Numbered from the stretch's first letter, positions 45,270 through 55,507 are shown. The stretch: DNA of 64,000 bases from Aedoeadaptatus coxii (GCF_001553115.1 NZ_KQ960181.1:148237-212236); one strand, 5' to 3'. The notes: generated from the letters alone by a model not told the origin. Translations and numbers: made by a program.

Positions 45270-46199
45270 ATGCTAAAAGGCTTTTTACTTATAGCCTCAG
45301 CGGCTTTATTGTGGGCTTTTAACGGAAATGTAGGCGGTTTTATTTTTCAACATAAAAACTTTACCCCCGAAATTCTGGTTTCCGTTCGTCTCATCGCCGT
45401 AGGCATTTTCGTTTTTCTCCTGGATTTAAAGCGAAGCGGCCGCTACGCCTTCCGCGTCGTGAGAAAACGGGAAAATATTCCGAGCTTTCTCCTCTATTCT
45501 CTCGGTGGGCTTACCCTTATGCAATTCAGCTACTTCTGCTCCGTCGCCACTGCCAATGCGCCGACGGCGACGCTCATGGAATATGGCGGACTCTTTCTTA
45601 TCGTCGCCGTCGTGGCGATCCAAACAAAGACGCCGCCGAAGTTTAAAATCTATCCCGCCCTCGCCATATGTAGTGCCGGACTATTCTTAATGGTCACCGG
45701 CGGCGATATTCACAGTTTAAAAATCAGCAAGGAAACCCTATTCTGGGGTGCTCTTTCCGCCGTGGGCTTTATGAATTTTAATGTCGCGCCCACAGGGCTT
45801 TCGAAGACCTATCGCTCCATGGAAATTATGGGGCCGTCCATGCTCCTCGGCGGCGTGGTATTGGCGCTGGTTGCGCGGCCCGATTACGGCGCGGCCGTGT
45901 GGGATCTCGAGGCTATCGCATCCGTCGCCTATTGCGTTATCGGCGGCACGCTCATTCCCTTCTGGCTTTTCCTGGAAGGCGCTCATTTAACGGGCCCCAC
46001 CCTTTCCAGTGTGTTTAACCTGATGGAGGCCGTGTTCTCCACCATCGTTGCCGTATTTATTTACGGCTTGTCCTTTTCCGGAACCGACTTTTTAGGCATG
46101 GCCCTTATTCTCGTTGCCGTGTTGATTATATCCTTCCCGGAAAAACAAAAACCGATCAAACGAAAACCGCTCCGAGAAAGAGTGCGCGAAAATCTGTAG
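45270..46199 (+). CDS. EamA/DMT-family transporter
   Basis: A 309-aa membrane protein with about ten helices in two EamA halves. It starts MLKGFLLIASAALLWAFNGN; the second half includes AYCVIGGTLIPFWLFLEGAH and the usual family motif region GPTLSSVFNLMEAVFSTIVAV, and the protein ends in a basic tail. It is probably an exporter or permease for small metabolites; the substrate is unknown. The ATG at 45270 has AGAAGGGAG at SD distance, while the in-frame extension upstream is hydrophilic and is rejected. The only convincing plus-strand gene in the window, with its own promoter and terminator. Confidence 0.85.
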   Translation: MLKGFLLIASAALLWAFNGNVGGFIFQHKNFTPEILVSVRLIAVGIFVFLLDLKRSGRYAFRVVRKRENIPSFLLYSLGGLTLMQFSYFCSVATANAPTATLMEYGGLFLIVAVVAIQTKTPPKFKIYPALAICSAGLFLMVTGGDIHSLKISKETLFWGALSAVGFMNFNVAPTGLSKTYRSMEIMGPSMLLGGVVLALVARPDYGAAVWDLEAIASVAYCVIGGTLIPFWLFLEGAHLTGPTLSSVFNLMEAVFSTIVAVFIYGLSFSGTDFLGMALILVAVLIISFPEKQKPIKRKPLRERVRENL

Positions 46200-46220
46200 C
46201 CAATGGGCTGCAGATTTTTT
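46191..46220 (+). terminator. Rho-independent terminator after the DMT transporter gene
   Basis: AATCTGTAGCC, loop AATG, GGCTGCAGATT (11 bp, one T-G pair), then TTTTTT on the plus strand. The stem includes the stop codon. On the minus strand it may also stop transcripts from the facing K+ channel gene. Confidence 0.85.
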
Positions 46221-46274
46221 ATTGTCTTTTATTTTGAGGATCTTCCATAACCGGATCGGAAATAGATTCGCCGG

Positions 46275-47282
46275 TTATTTGATTTCATCGCCTAAGTGAC
46301 GTAATTTATCTACCTGCTCTCCTCTTCCGAGAACAATCAGCACATCGCCGATGTTAAAGATGTAATCTACCGGCGGGTTGAACAGCATCTTGCCGTCTTC
46401 GATTTTTTTAATCGCCAATACGGTAAGGCCGGTTTTTTGCGGTATTTCCGCTTCGATAAGGTTTTTATTTTGTAAATAGGATCCGTCCATGACGACGACT
46501 TCTTCCAGATCCAGCTCTATGTCGCCGATTCTCGTCACCACGTCGAGGAAGGACATGATATTGGGTTTAATCATGAGGGACGCCATGCGCTTGCCGCTGA
46601 TTTCCACAGCGGATAATGTTTTATCGGCGCCGACTTTCAGAAGTTTGTCGCTTCCCGATTTGGTAGTGGCATTGGCGATGATGTAGATGTTGTCGTTCAT
46701 GTTTCGTGCGGTGAGGACGGTGACGATGTTGTCCACTTCCGTGTCCAGTGTGGCGATAAGGCCTTTTGCTCTTTCGACCCCTGCATGTTCCAGCACGTTT
46801 TCTTCAGTGGCGTGGCCTTCCACCACTAAAATGTCGTGATGGCTGTAATCGGCCAGGTCTTCCCGCTTGTCGGTGATGACGACGAAATCTAATTGCTCGT
46901 GGATAAATTTATCGATGATGACTTCCGCCGTCTCGCCGGATCCGCAAATAATGTAGTGATTGTTTAATGCGTCTATTTTTTTATTCATTTTACTTCCCTT
47001 CCAATAATCCGCTACTTTTCCTTCCACGAACATGGCCACGACGGTGGTAAATGCGTAGCCCACAATGCCCACTCCGAGAAAGATCATTAGCACCGAAAAG
47101 AGTTCGGATGCGTTGCTCGTGGTACCGATTTCGCCAAAGCCGACGGTGGAGATGGTAATGACGGTCATGTAGAAGGCATCTACCCAATCGACCTGCAGCA
47201 AGAATTTGAAACCTATCATGCCAAAAATCAGCAGAAATGCAAAGGCGTAAAGAATGAGTTTGAGTTTTCTTTTTTCTTCCAT
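46275..47282 (-). CDS. Potassium channel with RCK (TrkA-N/TrkA-C) domains
   Basis: A 335-aa two-helix K+ channel. The first helix (about 7-30), pore loop with selectivity filter TVGFGE (about 46-51) and second helix (about 65-88) are followed by a cytosolic RCK_N Rossmann domain (HYIICGSGETAEVIIDKF, about 109-125) and a RCK_C domain (about 250-330, ending GDVLIVLGRGEQVDKLRHL). RCK domains gate the pore by ligand binding (nucleotides, Ca2+ or c-di-AMP in relatives). The ATG at 47282 has AAGGAGA at SD distance and is preferred over 47300. Convergent with the DMT gene. GdpP in the window could link c-di-AMP to K+ control (inference). Confidence 0.9.
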   Translation of the reverse strand: MEEKRKLKLILYAFAFLLIFGMIGFKFLLQVDWVDAFYMTVITISTVGFGEIGTTSNASELFSVLMIFLGVGIVGYAFTTVVAMFVEGKVADYWKGSKMNKKIDALNNHYIICGSGETAEVIIDKFIHEQLDFVVITDKREDLADYSHHDILVVEGHATEENVLEHAGVERAKGLIATLDTEVDNIVTVLTARNMNDNIYIIANATTKSGSDKLLKVGADKTLSAVEISGKRMASLMIKPNIMSFLDVVTRIGDIELDLEEVVVMDGSYLQNKNLIEAEIPQKTGLTVLAIKKIEDGKMLFNPPVDYIFNIGDVLIVLGRGEQVDKLRHLGDEIK

Positions 47283-47302
47283 ATGTCTCTCCTTGTCCAT
47301 TG

Positions 47303-47313
47303 ATTATATTATA
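47303..47313 (-). promoter_or_regulatory. Candidate -10 of the K+ channel gene
   Basis: Two overlapping TATAAT hexamers (TATAATATAAT) on the minus strand, directly before the SD. No convincing -35. The remaining gap up to 47450 shows nothing else. Confidence 0.4.
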
Positions 47314-47450
47314 GTTTCTTAAAAAAATCTTTCTTTTTATCTTCTATCGTTTTATCTTTTGGAAGGTGTTGAACGTATTTTAGTCTATGTCTTTTGGTTC
47401 TGCCCGAGCTGCTATTGTTTTTCTTTCGCCCCGGGGCTTTTGTTTCCACC

Positions 47451-47478
47451 AAAAAAGCATCTCCTTTCTCGGAGATGC
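47451..47478 (-). terminator. Rho-independent terminator of the ribosomal protein supercluster
   Basis: GCATCTCC, loop GAGAAA on the minus strand, GGAGATGC, flanked by A/T runs that extend the stem and provide six T. It lies 30 bases past rplQ. Confidence 0.9.
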
Positions 47479-47507
47479 TTTTTATGTAGCCGGAGTGTCC
47501 CCGGCTT

Positions 47508-47849
47508 TTATACTAATTCGATAATCGCCATTTCAGCGCCATCGCCTCTACGCGGTCCCATTTTGAGGATACGCGTATAGCCGCCTTGACGTTCGGCGTA
47601 GTTCGGTGCAATTTCTTCGAAGAGTTTCGTAACAACGGTTTCGTCGAAGATGTAAGCCAATGCTTGGCGTCTTGCGTGAAGATCGCCTCGTTTGCCGAGG
47701 GTGATCATCTTTTCAGCCATGCGTTTGGTTTCTTTTGCACGGGTCACTGTGGTTTCAATACGGCCTTCACGTAATAGATCGGTGGTTAAGTTTCTTAACA
47801 TAGCCCGTCTATGCGGCGTGGGACGACCTAATTTTCTAAGCTGTGCCAC
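47508..47849 (-). CDS. rplQ: 50S ribosomal protein L17
   Basis: 113 aa, start [20 protein letters not shown], then [20 protein letters not shown] and [15 protein letters not shown] at the end, all typical of L17. Last gene of the S10-spc-alpha run, 14 bases behind rpoA. Confidence 0.96.
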   Translation of the reverse strand: MAQLRKLGRPTPHRRAMLRNLTTDLLREGRIETTVTRAKETKRMAEKMITLGKRGDLHARRQALAYIFDETVVTKLFEEIAPNYAERQGGYTRILKMGPRRGDGAEMAIIELV

Positions 47850-47863
47850 AATGGTTTCCTCCT

Positions 47864-48811
47864 TTATTCTTCGTTTTCCTTGAGAGAAAGGCCGAGTTCT
47901 GCAAGTTTTTCTTGTACTTCTTCAAGGCTCTTTTTCCCTAGGTTTCTCACTTTCATCATTTCGTCTTCTGTTTTATCTGTGAGCTCGTCGACGGTATTGA
48001 TACCCGCCCGTTTCAAGCAGTTAAAGCTTCTAACGGACAGATCTAATTCTTCGACGGTCATTTCCAGGACTTTTTCTTTTTTGCCTTCGGGTTTTTCAAC
48101 CATAATGTCCATATCGTTGACCTCAGCGGTCATGGATACGAATAAGTCCAAGTGTTCCATGAGTACCTTCGCCGCAAGGGATGTGGCTTCATCGGCAGGC
48201 ATGGATCCGTCGGTTTCGACGTCCAGCGTCAAACGATCGTAGTCGGTTCTTAAGCCGACGCGAGTATTTTCTACATTCCAATTTACGGAACGAATCGGGG
48301 TGTAGTTACTGTCTACGGGAATAATACCGATTTCTGTGATCTCGTCTTTTTTAAGTTCACTCGGTTCGTATCCTCTGCCTCGTTCGATGACAAGCTCCAT
48401 ATAGAAGTCGGCATCCGCATTAAGTGTGGCGAGGTGGTGATCGGGGTTGACGATGGTAACTCCGGCGGGAACTTCGATGTCGCCGGCGGTAAGTTCACCT
48501 GCACCTTTTTTCTCTACGCTTAAGCGTACGGGTTCGTCTTGATCACTTGTGAACACGATGCCTTTAATGTTAAGGATGATTTCGGGGACGTCTTCCAAGA
48601 CGCCTTCGATCACGCTAAATTCGTGTTCGACGCCGCGAATGTTGACGAAAGATACGGCGCAACCGGGAAGTGAGGAGAGCAGTACGCGTCTGAGCGAGTT
48701 GCCCAATGTGATCCCGTATCCGTTTTCCAGGGGTTCTACAACAAATCTTCCCTTATTGCCGTCGTCAGATACATGTTCAGCTACGATACTAGGCTTTTCA
48801 ATTTCAATCAT
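47864..48811 (-). CDS. rpoA: RNA polymerase alpha subunit
   Basis: 315 aa. The N-terminal dimerisation domain includes [20 protein letters not shown], the polymerase assembly region. The C-terminal DNA-binding helix-hairpin-helix domain runs from [16 protein letters not shown] to [18 protein letters not shown]. Length is normal. It is placed between rpsK and rplQ; rpsD, which often precedes it, is not here. Confidence 0.97.
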   Translation of the reverse strand: MIEIEKPSIVAEHVSDDGNKGRFVVEPLENGYGITLGNSLRRVLLSSLPGCAVSFVNIRGVEHEFSVIEGVLEDVPEIILNIKGIVFTSDQDEPVRLSVEKKGAGELTAGDIEVPAGVTIVNPDHHLATLNADADFYMELVIERGRGYEPSELKKDEITEIGIIPVDSNYTPIRSVNWNVENTRVGLRTDYDRLTLDVETDGSMPADEATSLAAKVLMEHLDLFVSMTAEVNDMDIMVEKPEGKKEKVLEMTVEELDLSVRSFNCLKRAGINTVDELTDKTEDEMMKVRNLGKKSLEEVQEKLAELGLSLKENEE

Positions 48812-48875
48812 GTTATGCGCCCTCCTATTGGTGAAAGGTGGAGACGTTCAAGTGAACAGGTAATCTGTTCAAGAG

Positions 48876-49271
48876 TTAGACTCTACGACGTTTCGGCGGA
48901 CGGCAGCCGTTGTGAGGAATGGGTGTTACGTCTTTAATCATCGTAACTTCCAAACCGGATGCTTGTAAGGAACGAATAGCAGCTTCGCGTCCGCTACCCG
49001 GGCCTTTTACAAATACTTCGACGCTTTTTAATCCGTGTTCTTTTGCTTTGGCAGCAGCTTCTTGTGCCGCTTCTTGTGCTGCAAACGGGGTCGATTTTCT
49101 GGAGCCTTTAAAACCTAATTGTCCGGCACTGGACCAGGAGATCACGTTGCCGTTGGGATCGGTTAAGGTCACCATGGTATTGTTAAAGGAAGAAGCGATA
49201 TGCGCTTGTCCTTTTTCGATATTCTTGCGCACTCTTTTTTTGGAGCGCGTAGCTCTAGATTGTTTAGCCAT
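48876..49271 (-). CDS. rpsK: 30S ribosomal protein S11
   Basis: 131 aa with [53 protein letters not shown] and the C-terminal [18 protein letters not shown], all diagnostic for S11. It forms part of the platform near the mRNA exit. Followed by a 64-base gap to rpoA. Confidence 0.97.
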   Translation of the reverse strand: MAKQSRATRSKKRVRKNIEKGQAHIASSFNNTMVTLTDPNGNVISWSSAGQLGFKGSRKSTPFAAQEAAQEAAAKAKEHGLKSVEVFVKGPGSGREAAIRSLQASGLEVTMIKDVTPIPHNGCRPPKRRRV

Positions 49272-49280
49272 TTAGCCCTC

Positions 49281-49643
49281 CTACTTCTTCTTGGAAACTA
49301 TCTTCTTAGGACCTTTACGCGTTCTGGCGTTGGTCTTAGTCTTTTGACCGCGAACGGGTAGGCCTCTCTTATGACGGATGCCGCGGTAGCAGTTGATTTC
49401 GCGTAAACGCTTAATGTTTAATGCCACTTCACGACGTAAATCACCTTCTACGTGGTAATCGTCGATTACCTTACGAATGGCGCCAACTTCGGCTTCGGTC
49501 AAATCTTTAATGTATGTGTTAAAGTCGACACCGGCTTTGGTTAGGATTTCTTGGGCGCGGGAACGTCCGATTCCGTAAATATAAGTGAGCCCGATTTCAG
49601 CTCGTTTTTCTCTCGGTAAGTCTATACCAGCAATTCTTGCCAT
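49281..49643 (-). CDS. rpsM: 30S ribosomal protein S13
   Basis: 120 aa, start [20 protein letters not shown] with the helix-two-turn-helix [14 protein letters not shown], the signature [20 protein letters not shown] and a basic tail. It contacts the P-site tRNA and forms subunit bridges. Nine bases before rpsK. Confidence 0.97.
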   Translation of the reverse strand: MARIAGIDLPREKRAEIGLTYIYGIGRSRAQEILTKAGVDFNTYIKDLTEAEVGAIRKVIDDYHVEGDLRREVALNIKRLREINCYRGIRHKRGLPVRGQKTKTNARTRKGPKKIVSKKK

Positions 49644-49655
49644 GCCAACACCCCC

Positions 49656-49769
49656 TTATCCTTGTCTTTGTTTATGCTTCGGATTTTCGCAAATCACCAT
49701 AACGCGTCCTTTGCGTTTAATGATTTTGCATTTATCGCACATCTTCTTAACTGAAGGTCTTACTTTCAT
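49656..49769 (-). CDS. rpmJ: 50S ribosomal protein L36
   Basis: 37 aa: [20 protein letters not shown], then [15 protein letters not shown]. It contains the zinc ligands C-x2-C, C and H of the zinc-binding form. SD GGAGG precedes the ATG. It lies between infA and rpsM, the usual place. Confidence 0.95.
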   Translation of the reverse strand: MKVRPSVKKMCDKCKIIKRKGRVMVICENPKHKQRQG

Positions 49770-49785
49770 TTCGTCCCCTCCTAAA

Positions 49786-50004
49786 CTATTTCTTTCTCCA
49801 GGTAATACGTCCGCGGGTCAAGTCGTAAGGACTGAGTTCTACTGTTACACGGTCTCCAGGTAGTATACGAATATAGTGCATACGCAATTTTCCGGAGATA
49901 TGGGCCAGTATTTCATGTCCGTTTTCTAGCTTGACTTTAAAGTTTGTATTGGGTAGAGCGTCGGTTACGACGCCTTCCACTTCAATGACATCTTCTTTTG
50001 CCAT
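49786..50004 (-). CDS. infA: Translation initiation factor IF-1
   Basis: 72 aa, OB fold: [20 protein letters not shown], then [20 protein letters not shown] and [15 protein letters not shown], matching IF-1 closely. It blocks the A site during initiation. SD AAGGAGG precedes the ATG. Confidence 0.97.
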   Translation of the reverse strand: MAKEDVIEVEGVVTDALPNTNFKVKLENGHEILAHISGKLRMHYIRILPGDRVTVELSPYDLTRGRITWRKK

Positions 50005-50016
50005 GAAAGATCCTCC

Positions 50017-50283
50017 TTATGCCTCTTGGAAGCGAGACAGTTGTTTACGAATATAACTATCGTTTAACGGTCTATCCTCAGGTTTTAGATCCACAAGAGA
50101 ATGAGTTTTCTGCAAATGCATAGCCTTCTTCCGCTTGGGATGATCGAGCGTTCTTCTCTTGCCGTCCGCCAACAGAAGATATCTGTCGTCGATGACTTCC
50201 AAGACTACAAAGAATCCTTCTTTATCTCTGCCCGCCTTGGATTTTACTACCTGACCGACTCTAATATCAGAGGTCCCGATCAT
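50017..50283 (-). CDS. KOW-domain RNA-binding protein (L14e-like)
   Basis: 88 aa. An N-terminal KOW/SH3-like segment (IRVGQVVKSKAGRDKEGFFVVLEVIDDRYLLLADGKRRTL) is followed by a basic helix (HPKRKKAMHLQKT) and a short charged tail. Proteins of this kind occur between adk and infA in many Clostridia and relatives. The L14e-like fold suggests ribosome or rRNA binding, but the role is not established. In this window it stands where map (methionine aminopeptidase) often lies. Confidence 0.8.
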   Translation of the reverse strand: MIGTSDIRVGQVVKSKAGRDKEGFFVVLEVIDDRYLLLADGKRRTLDHPKRKKAMHLQKTHSLVDLKPEDRPLNDSYIRKQLSRFQEA

Positions 50284-50286
50284 TGA

Positions 50287-50937
50287 TTAAGCCTCTTTGT
50301 CGAGGCCTGCGCGAATGTCTTCAAACACGACGTCAATGTCTTTGGAACCGTCGATATCAAGCAGTAGTCCTTGCGCTTTATAATAGTCGATTAACGGGGA
50401 AGTTTGCCTTTCGTAAACATCGATGCGCTTCTTCACCGTTTCTTCGGTATCATCGTCACGTTGAATCAAAGATGCTCCGTCGTCGTCGCATTTGCCTTCG
50501 ACGGCAGGCTTTTGATTCTTAATGTGATACGTTCTTCCACAGGTCGGGCAAACGCGTCTACCGACCGCACGGTCGATGAGAAGGTCGCTTGCGACGACGA
50601 TGTTAATGACGCGATCAAGCTTGGTGCCCATTTGCTCCAATGCCGCATCTAATGCGACTGCTTGATTGACCGTTCTCGGGAAGCCGTCCAGTAAAAATCC
50701 GTTTTCGACGTCGGGCTTTTGAAGGCGATCGACGACGAGGTCGTTTACGAGTTCATCGGGGACGAGTTCGCCGCGATCCATGTAGCTCTTGGCTTTTTTG
50801 CCCAGCGGTGTGTCGTTTTTAATGTTTTCGCGGAAGATATCCCCCGTAGAAATGTGTACGACGTTAAATGTGTCTACGATAGATGCTGCTTGCGTACCCT
50901 TACCGGCTCCCGGCGGGCCTAAAATGACTAGTCTCAT
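50287..50937 (-). CDS. adk: Adenylate kinase, zinc-lid type
   Basis: 216 aa; interconverts ATP + AMP and 2 ADP. P-loop GPPGAGKGTQ (7-16), AMP-site STGDIFRENIKN and DGFPRTVNQA. The lid has CPTC near 126-129 and C-x2-D about 18 residues later, forming the zinc site of Gram-positive adenylate kinases. It follows secY with a ten-base gap, as in Bacillus. Confidence 0.97.
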   Translation of the reverse strand: MRLVILGPPGAGKGTQAASIVDTFNVVHISTGDIFRENIKNDTPLGKKAKSYMDRGELVPDELVNDLVVDRLQKPDVENGFLLDGFPRTVNQAVALDAALEQMGTKLDRVINIVVASDLLIDRAVGRRVCPTCGRTYHIKNQKPAVEGKCDDDGASLIQRDDDTEETVKKRIDVYERQTSPLIDYYKAQGLLLDIDGSKDIDVVFEDIRAGLDKEA

Positions 50938-50947
50938 ATGATCCTCC

Positions 50948-52228
50948 TTATTTTAGGAATCCCTTATAGTGTCGCATCATTAATTGTTGTTCCAGTACTC
51001 TTGCCGTTTCCATAATGACGCCTACGACGATGATTAAGCTCGTACCGCCGAAGCTGAAGTGCAGCTTGGTGATTTTTTCTAAGATCGTCGGAAGGACGGA
51101 TAGGAATGCTAATGCTATAGCGCCGGGGAATACGAGACGATTAACTACGCTTTGCAAGTAATCGGATGTCTTCTTGCCGGGGCGAATACCGGGGATAAAA
51201 CCACCGTTTTGTTGTAAGTTTTTGGAATATTCCACGGTGTTGAATTGAATCGCCGTGTAGAAGAAGGTGAAGAAGACAATCAATAGAATCATGAAGATGC
51301 TATAGATGAAGACTCCAATATCACCGGCCGGCGTAAACCATTTGGTCATGAATTTGGCCGCTTCAGAATTGGGGCCTTGGAACATGACGATAATGGAAGG
51401 AATACTCATAATGGTTTGAGCAAAAATGATAGGCATAACGCCGCTCATTAAAACTTTAATCGGAATATGGGTGCTTTGACCGCCGTACATTTTACGTCCC
51501 ACTACGCGCTTGGCGTATTGAACGGGAACCCGTCGTTGCCCTTCGTTTAAGGCGACGACTAAAACGACAATGCCAATGGCGAGAACGGCGAACACGGCAA
51601 CCCATGCCCACGATACTCTGCCAATGCTTGCCAGGCGAATCGATGCCCAAATATCAGCGGGGAATCTGGCTACGATCCCTGCGAAGATGAGTAGAGAGAT
51701 CCCATTGCCTATTCCTTTTTCCGTAATCATTTCACCGATCCAAATCAGGAAGGTACTTCCTGCAACGACCGAAAGAATAATGACTACGTCTTGGAACGGG
51801 TTGCTCGTGTTCACGGCTTTGCGATAGAAACCATAGGTGTAACCGATAGCTTGTACCGCGGCGAGAACAACTGCTAGATACCTTGTATACTTCGCAATTT
51901 TCTTACGTCCGGTTTCGCCTTCTTTACTGAGCGCTTCCAAACTGGGGATAGCGATGGTCAATAATTGCAAGACGATGGACGCCGTGATATAGGGATAAAT
52001 GCTCGTAGCAAAAATGGAGAAGTGTCCAAAGTTACCACCACTCATTAAATCCAGGAATGAAAGTATACCACCTTCTTGTTGGCTAAAGATTTGTGCAATG
52101 GCTGCCCGGTCCATAAAGGGTACCGGAATGTGGCTGCCAAAACGGAATACGACCAACATGAAAAGGGTGAAGAGAAGCTTTTTGCGAATTTCCGGGATCT
52201 TCCAAGCATCTCTAAAGGTCTGGATCAT
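50948..52228 (-). CDS. secY: Preprotein translocase subunit SecY
   Basis: 426 aa with ten membrane helices; forms the protein export channel with SecE/SecG. Family signs are the start FRDAWKIPEIRKKLLFTLFM, the plug-region YITASIVLQLLTIAIPSLEAL and the cytosolic loop NEGQRRVPVQYAKRVVGRKM. It begins immediately after the rplO stop (TAGATG), its SD lying in rplO. It would export the giant surface proteins of this window. Confidence 0.97.
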   Translation of the reverse strand: MIQTFRDAWKIPEIRKKLLFTLFMLVVFRFGSHIPVPFMDRAAIAQIFSQQEGGILSFLDLMSGGNFGHFSIFATSIYPYITASIVLQLLTIAIPSLEALSKEGETGRKKIAKYTRYLAVVLAAVQAIGYTYGFYRKAVNTSNPFQDVVIILSVVAGSTFLIWIGEMITEKGIGNGISLLIFAGIVARFPADIWASIRLASIGRVSWAWVAVFAVLAIGIVVLVVALNEGQRRVPVQYAKRVVGRKMYGGQSTHIPIKVLMSGVMPIIFAQTIMSIPSIIVMFQGPNSEAAKFMTKWFTPAGDIGVFIYSIFMILLIVFFTFFYTAIQFNTVEYSKNLQQNGGFIPGIRPGKKTSDYLQSVVNRLVFPGAIALAFLSVLPTILEKITKLHFSFGGTSLIIVVGVIMETARVLEQQLMMRHYKGFLK

Positions 52229-52678
52229 CTAGATCACCTCAACCTTTCCCCCTGCCGCTTCAATTTTTTCAGCTGCCGATTTCGTGAAGTGTTCCGCTTT
52301 TACGTTTACGGAAACGTTGATTTCACCGTTTCCAAGCACGCGCAAGCCGTCAACTGCGTCGGAGCGCTTCACGATACCGCGTTCTACGAGGGTATCTAAG
52401 GTAACATCTGATCCATTATCAAATTGGTTAAGAGCTTCAACATTTACAATGGCATATTGCTTTTTGAAAATGTTGGTGAAGCCACGTTTCGGAAGACGAC
52501 GGAAAAGAGGCATTTGTCCGCCTTCAAAGCCGGGACGAACACCGCCGCCGCTACGAGCTTTTTGGCCTTTGTGACCACGACCGGCTGTTTTACCGGTGCC
52601 CGATGCAATACCGCGGCCGAGACGTTTCTTTGCCTTGACTCCTCCACCTTCATTAGGTCTTAAATCATGCAATTTCAT
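52229..52678 (-). CDS. rplO: 50S ribosomal protein L15
   Basis: 149 aa from the ATG at 52678 ([12 protein letters not shown]), chosen because GGAGGT lies seven bases upstream; the in-frame GTG at 52687 overlaps that SD. Gly-rich N-terminus ([20 protein letters not shown]) and [19 protein letters not shown] are typical of L15. Confidence 0.96.
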   Translation of the reverse strand: MKLHDLRPNEGGGVKAKKRLGRGIASGTGKTAGRGHKGQKARSGGGVRPGFEGGQMPLFRRLPKRGFTNIFKKQYAIVNVEALNQFDNGSDVTLDTLVERGIVKRSDAVDGLRVLGNGEINVSVNVKAEHFTKSAAEKIEAAGGKVEVI

Positions 52679-52691
52679 TACGTCCACCTCC

Positions 52692-52868
52692 TTAGTCGAC
52701 GACTTCGACCATAAAGTCTACAGTGTGGATCATGCCTCGAATTTGAGGAGTGTCCTCTTTTTCAACGACTTGACCGATCTTTCTGAGACCTAAAGCCTTG
52801 ATCGTACGTCTGTGTTTTTCAATCTTTCCGATAGGGCTTTTCTTGAGTTTAATTTTAATGGTACTCAT
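52692..52868 (-). CDS. rpmD: 50S ribosomal protein L30
   Basis: 58 aa: [20 protein letters not shown], then [20 protein letters not shown] and [15 protein letters not shown] compact L30 of bacterial size, between rpsE and rplO as usual. The ATG follows GGGGGATTAAC. Confidence 0.95.
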   Translation of the reverse strand: MSTIKIKLKKSPIGKIEKHRRTIKALGLRKIGQVVEKEDTPQIRGMIHTVDFMVEVVD

Positions 52869-52878
52869 GTTAATCCCC

Positions 52879-53391
52879 CTATCCTAAAATTTCTTCTACG
52901 CTTTTGCCGCGCAGTTTTGCAACGCTCTCAGCCGTCTTAAGACCCATTAAGCCTTCCATGGTGGCGTTAACGGTGTTTCTCGGGTTGGGAGAGCCGATGC
53001 TGTGTGTATAAATGTCTTTAATACCTGCGAGTTCGCATACGGCACGTACGCTGCCGCCGGCGATTACACCGGTACCGGGACGAGCCGGTTTTAAGAACAC
53101 GCGACCTGCACCGAATACACCGACGGTTTGGTGCGGAATGGTATTTCCTACAAGGTTAATATCTACTAAGTTTTTCTTAGCCGCTTGCGTACCCTTACGA
53201 ATCGCTTCGGGGACTTCGAGGGCTTTACCGGTGCCGACACCGACTCTACCGTTTCTATCGCCTACGACGACGAGGGCAGAGAAGCGCATATTACGACCGC
53301 CCTTAACGGTCTTTGCAACACGGTTGATAGCTACTACTTTTTCTTCGAGTTCCGTGTCTCTATCTCTGGTATTGTTTTTGTTACGGTTCAA
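52879..53391 (-). CDS. rpsE: 30S ribosomal protein S5
   Basis: 170 aa with the dsRNA-binding fold: [20 protein letters not shown], GNRIGxGTG-like [20 protein letters not shown], and [20 protein letters not shown]. It contributes to decoding accuracy. Confidence 0.97.
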   Translation of the reverse strand: MNRNKNNTRDRDTELEEKVVAINRVAKTVKGGRNMRFSALVVVGDRNGRVGVGTGKALEVPEAIRKGTQAAKKNLVDINLVGNTIPHQTVGVFGAGRVFLKPARPGTGVIAGGSVRAVCELAGIKDIYTHSIGSPNPRNTVNATMEGLMGLKTAESVAKLRGKSVEEILG

Positions 53392-53402
53392 TCTTTCCCT
53401 CC

Positions 53403-53765
53403 TTAGAACTTCAGTCCCGCTTCGCGAGCCGCTTCAGCAAGTGCTGCTACACGGCCGTGGTATACATAGCCTGCGCGATCGAAAACAACTTCTTCAATGC
53501 CGTTTGCCTTGGCTTTTTCGCCGATGGACTTACCGATGGCTTTTGCTGCTTCGATGTTTTTGGTGCTTTCCAAACCTAAGGATTTATCCAAGGTGGAAGC
53601 ACTGGCTAATGTCTTACCATTCACATCGTCGATAAGTTGTGCGTAAATGTGGTGCGCACTACGGTAAATGGCAAGACGAGGTTTGGATTCGGTTCCGTTA
53701 ATCTTCTGTCTGACGCGAGCTTGTCTCGCTTTACGATTGCCTTGGCGATCAATTTTCTTAAACAA
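53403..53765 (-). CDS. rplR: 50S ribosomal protein L18
   Basis: 120 aa. [20 protein letters not shown], a [10 protein letters not shown] segment and the C-terminal [20 protein letters not shown] with AREAGLKF are diagnostic. It binds 5S rRNA in the central protuberance. Confidence 0.97.
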   Translation of the reverse strand: MFKKIDRQGNRKARQARVRQKINGTESKPRLAIYRSAHHIYAQLIDDVNGKTLASASTLDKSLGLESTKNIEAAKAIGKSIGEKAKANGIEEVVFDRAGYVYHGRVAALAEAAREAGLKF

Positions 53766-53782
53766 AACACTCCACTCCTTTC

Positions 53783-54319
53783 TTACTTACCGGTCTTACC
53801 GACTTTTCTGCGAACGTATTCGCCGACGTAACGAATGCCCTTACCTTTGTAGGGTTCAGGGGAACGGAAGCTGCGGATTTTAGCAGCATAGGCGCCGACT
53901 TTTTGTTTGTCGATTCCCTTAACCGTAATTTCCGTGTTGCTCGGAACTTCGACTTCGATTCCTTCCGGATCTTCGAGTTCGATGGGGTGCGAGTGACCAA
54001 GGTTCATGTTTAATTTTTTACCTTGTTTTTGTGCACGATAACCTGTTCCGATGATTTCAAGTTTCTTTTCGTAACCGTTGAGGACGCCTTCGATATTGTT
54101 GGCGATCAAGGTACGATAGAGGCCGTGAAGCGCGCGAACGTCTTTGTTGTCGTTGGGGCGTGTCACGATGACTTGATTATCTTCGATGGCAATGTTGATG
54201 ATAGGATTGAATTCAGTTTTGAGGCTGCCCTTCGGTCCTTTTACTTCGACGACATTGCCGTTCATTTTTACTTCTACGCCGGAAGGGATATCGATTGGAT
54301 TTTTTCCGATTCTGGACAT
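53783..54319 (-). CDS. rplF: 50S ribosomal protein L6
   Basis: 178 aa: [40 protein letters not shown] and the C-terminal [20 protein letters not shown] with GKTGK. Two-domain L6 located near the factor-binding site. Confidence 0.97.
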   Translation of the reverse strand: MSRIGKNPIDIPSGVEVKMNGNVVEVKGPKGSLKTEFNPIINIAIEDNQVIVTRPNDNKDVRALHGLYRTLIANNIEGVLNGYEKKLEIIGTGYRAQKQGKKLNMNLGHSHPIELEDPEGIEVEVPSNTEITVKGIDKQKVGAYAAKIRSFRSPEPYKGKGIRYVGEYVRRKVGKTGK

Positions 54320-54334
54320 CTTAACGCTCCTTCC

Positions 54335-54730
54335 TTACCAAACGTAGCAGAGTACTTCTCCGCCAACTTCTGCCTTACGTGCTTCACGATCGGTCATAAT
54401 GCCCTTGGATGTGGACATGATGGCGATGCCGAGACCACCTAATACTTTGGGGATCTCCGTGTTCTTAGCATAGACGCGAAGGCCCGGCTTCGAAATACGT
54501 TTAATACCGCTAATTACTTTTTCTTCGTTTTGACCGTATTTTAATTCTACATTAATTTTGCCTTGAGGTCCTTCTTCAAGCACGTCGAAGCTTTTAATAT
54601 AGCCTTCCTCGAGAAGGATACGGGCGATTTCCGCCTTAATTTTGGAAGCGGGAATCTCAACAGATTTGTGTTTTGCGTCATTGCCGTTTCTGATTCTTGT
54701 CAGCATATCTGCAATAGGGTCTGTCATCAT
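54335..54730 (-). CDS. rpsH: 30S ribosomal protein S8
   Basis: 131 aa from the ATG at 54730 ([20 protein letters not shown]). GGAGG lies eight bases upstream, whereas the in-frame TTG at 54736 is too close to it. The C-terminal [20 protein letters not shown] is the S8 signature. Confidence 0.96.
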   Translation of the reverse strand: MMTDPIADMLTRIRNGNDAKHKSVEIPASKIKAEIARILLEEGYIKSFDVLEEGPQGKINVELKYGQNEEKVISGIKRISKPGLRVYAKNTEIPKVLGGLGIAIMSTSKGIMTDREARKAEVGGEVLCYVW

Positions 54731-54755
54731 AGTCAATTCCTCCTTTCGGTTAGCC

Positions 54756-54941
54756 TTACCAGCTTGCCTTTCTTACGCCGGGGATTTGACCTGCGTAAGC
54801 TAGTTTACGGAAACAAATTCTGCAAATACCGTACTTTTGAAGTACTGCGTGAGGGCGTCCGCAAATGCTACATCTCGTGTAGTTTCTGGAGCTGTATTTG
54901 TTTTTACGTTTTTGCTTTGCGACCATGGATTTCTTTGCCAC
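54756..54941 (-). CDS. rpsZ: 30S ribosomal protein S14, zinc type
   Basis: 61 aa, the short C+ form: [27 protein letters not shown] contains C-x2-C and C-x2-C for zinc, and it ends [12 protein letters not shown]. Part of the 30S head. It follows rplE by three bases. Confidence 0.97.
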   Translation of the reverse strand: MAKKSMVAKQKRKNKYSSRNYTRCSICGRPHAVLQKYGICRICFRKLAYAGQIPGVRKASW

Positions 54942-54944
54942 AGT

Positions 54945-55496
54945 TTAACCCTCCTTCTTTGCAAAAGGCATGCCCATCTTCGCGAGGAAAGACTTAGCCT
55001 CTTCATCAGTTTCGGCAGTCGTTACGATGATAATATCCATACCGCGTAACGTGTCGATCTTGTCATATTCGATTTCAGGGAAAATCAGTTGTTCTTTAAG
55101 ACCGAGTGCATAATTGCCTCTGCCATCAAAAGCGGTGCTCTTAACGCCGCGGAAGTCACGTACACGGGGAAGTGCAACGTTCATGAGCTTGTCTAAGAAC
55201 TCATACATTCTTCTGCCGCGAAGGGTAACTTTACAACCGATTTTGGAACCTTCACGTAATTTAAAGTTCGCAATGGATTTGCGGGCTTTGGTTACGATGG
55301 GTTTTTGACCGGAGATTAAGGTTAAATCGTTAATGGCACTTTCAAGCGCTTTCGGATTGTCCTTAGCTTCTCCAAGTCCTATATTGATCACTACTTTTTC
55401 AAGACGAGGAATTTGCATGACATTGTCATATTTAAATTCGTCCATTAAAGCAGGTGCGACTTCGTTCGTGATTTTTTCATATAATCTCGATGTCAT
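54945..55496 (-). CDS. rplE: 50S ribosomal protein L5
   Basis: 183 aa from the ATG at 55496 ([20 protein letters not shown]), six bases behind GGAGG; the in-frame GTG one codon earlier is less well spaced. [32 protein letters not shown] and [20 protein letters not shown] are typical. It binds 5S rRNA and P-site tRNA. Confidence 0.96.
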   Translation of the reverse strand: MTSRLYEKITNEVAPALMDEFKYDNVMQIPRLEKVVINIGLGEAKDNPKALESAINDLTLISGQKPIVTKARKSIANFKLREGSKIGCKVTLRGRRMYEFLDKLMNVALPRVRDFRGVKSTAFDGRGNYALGLKEQLIFPEIEYDKIDTLRGMDIIIVTTAETDEEAKSFLAKMGMPFAKKEG

Positions 55497-55507
55497 CACA
55501 GGCCTCC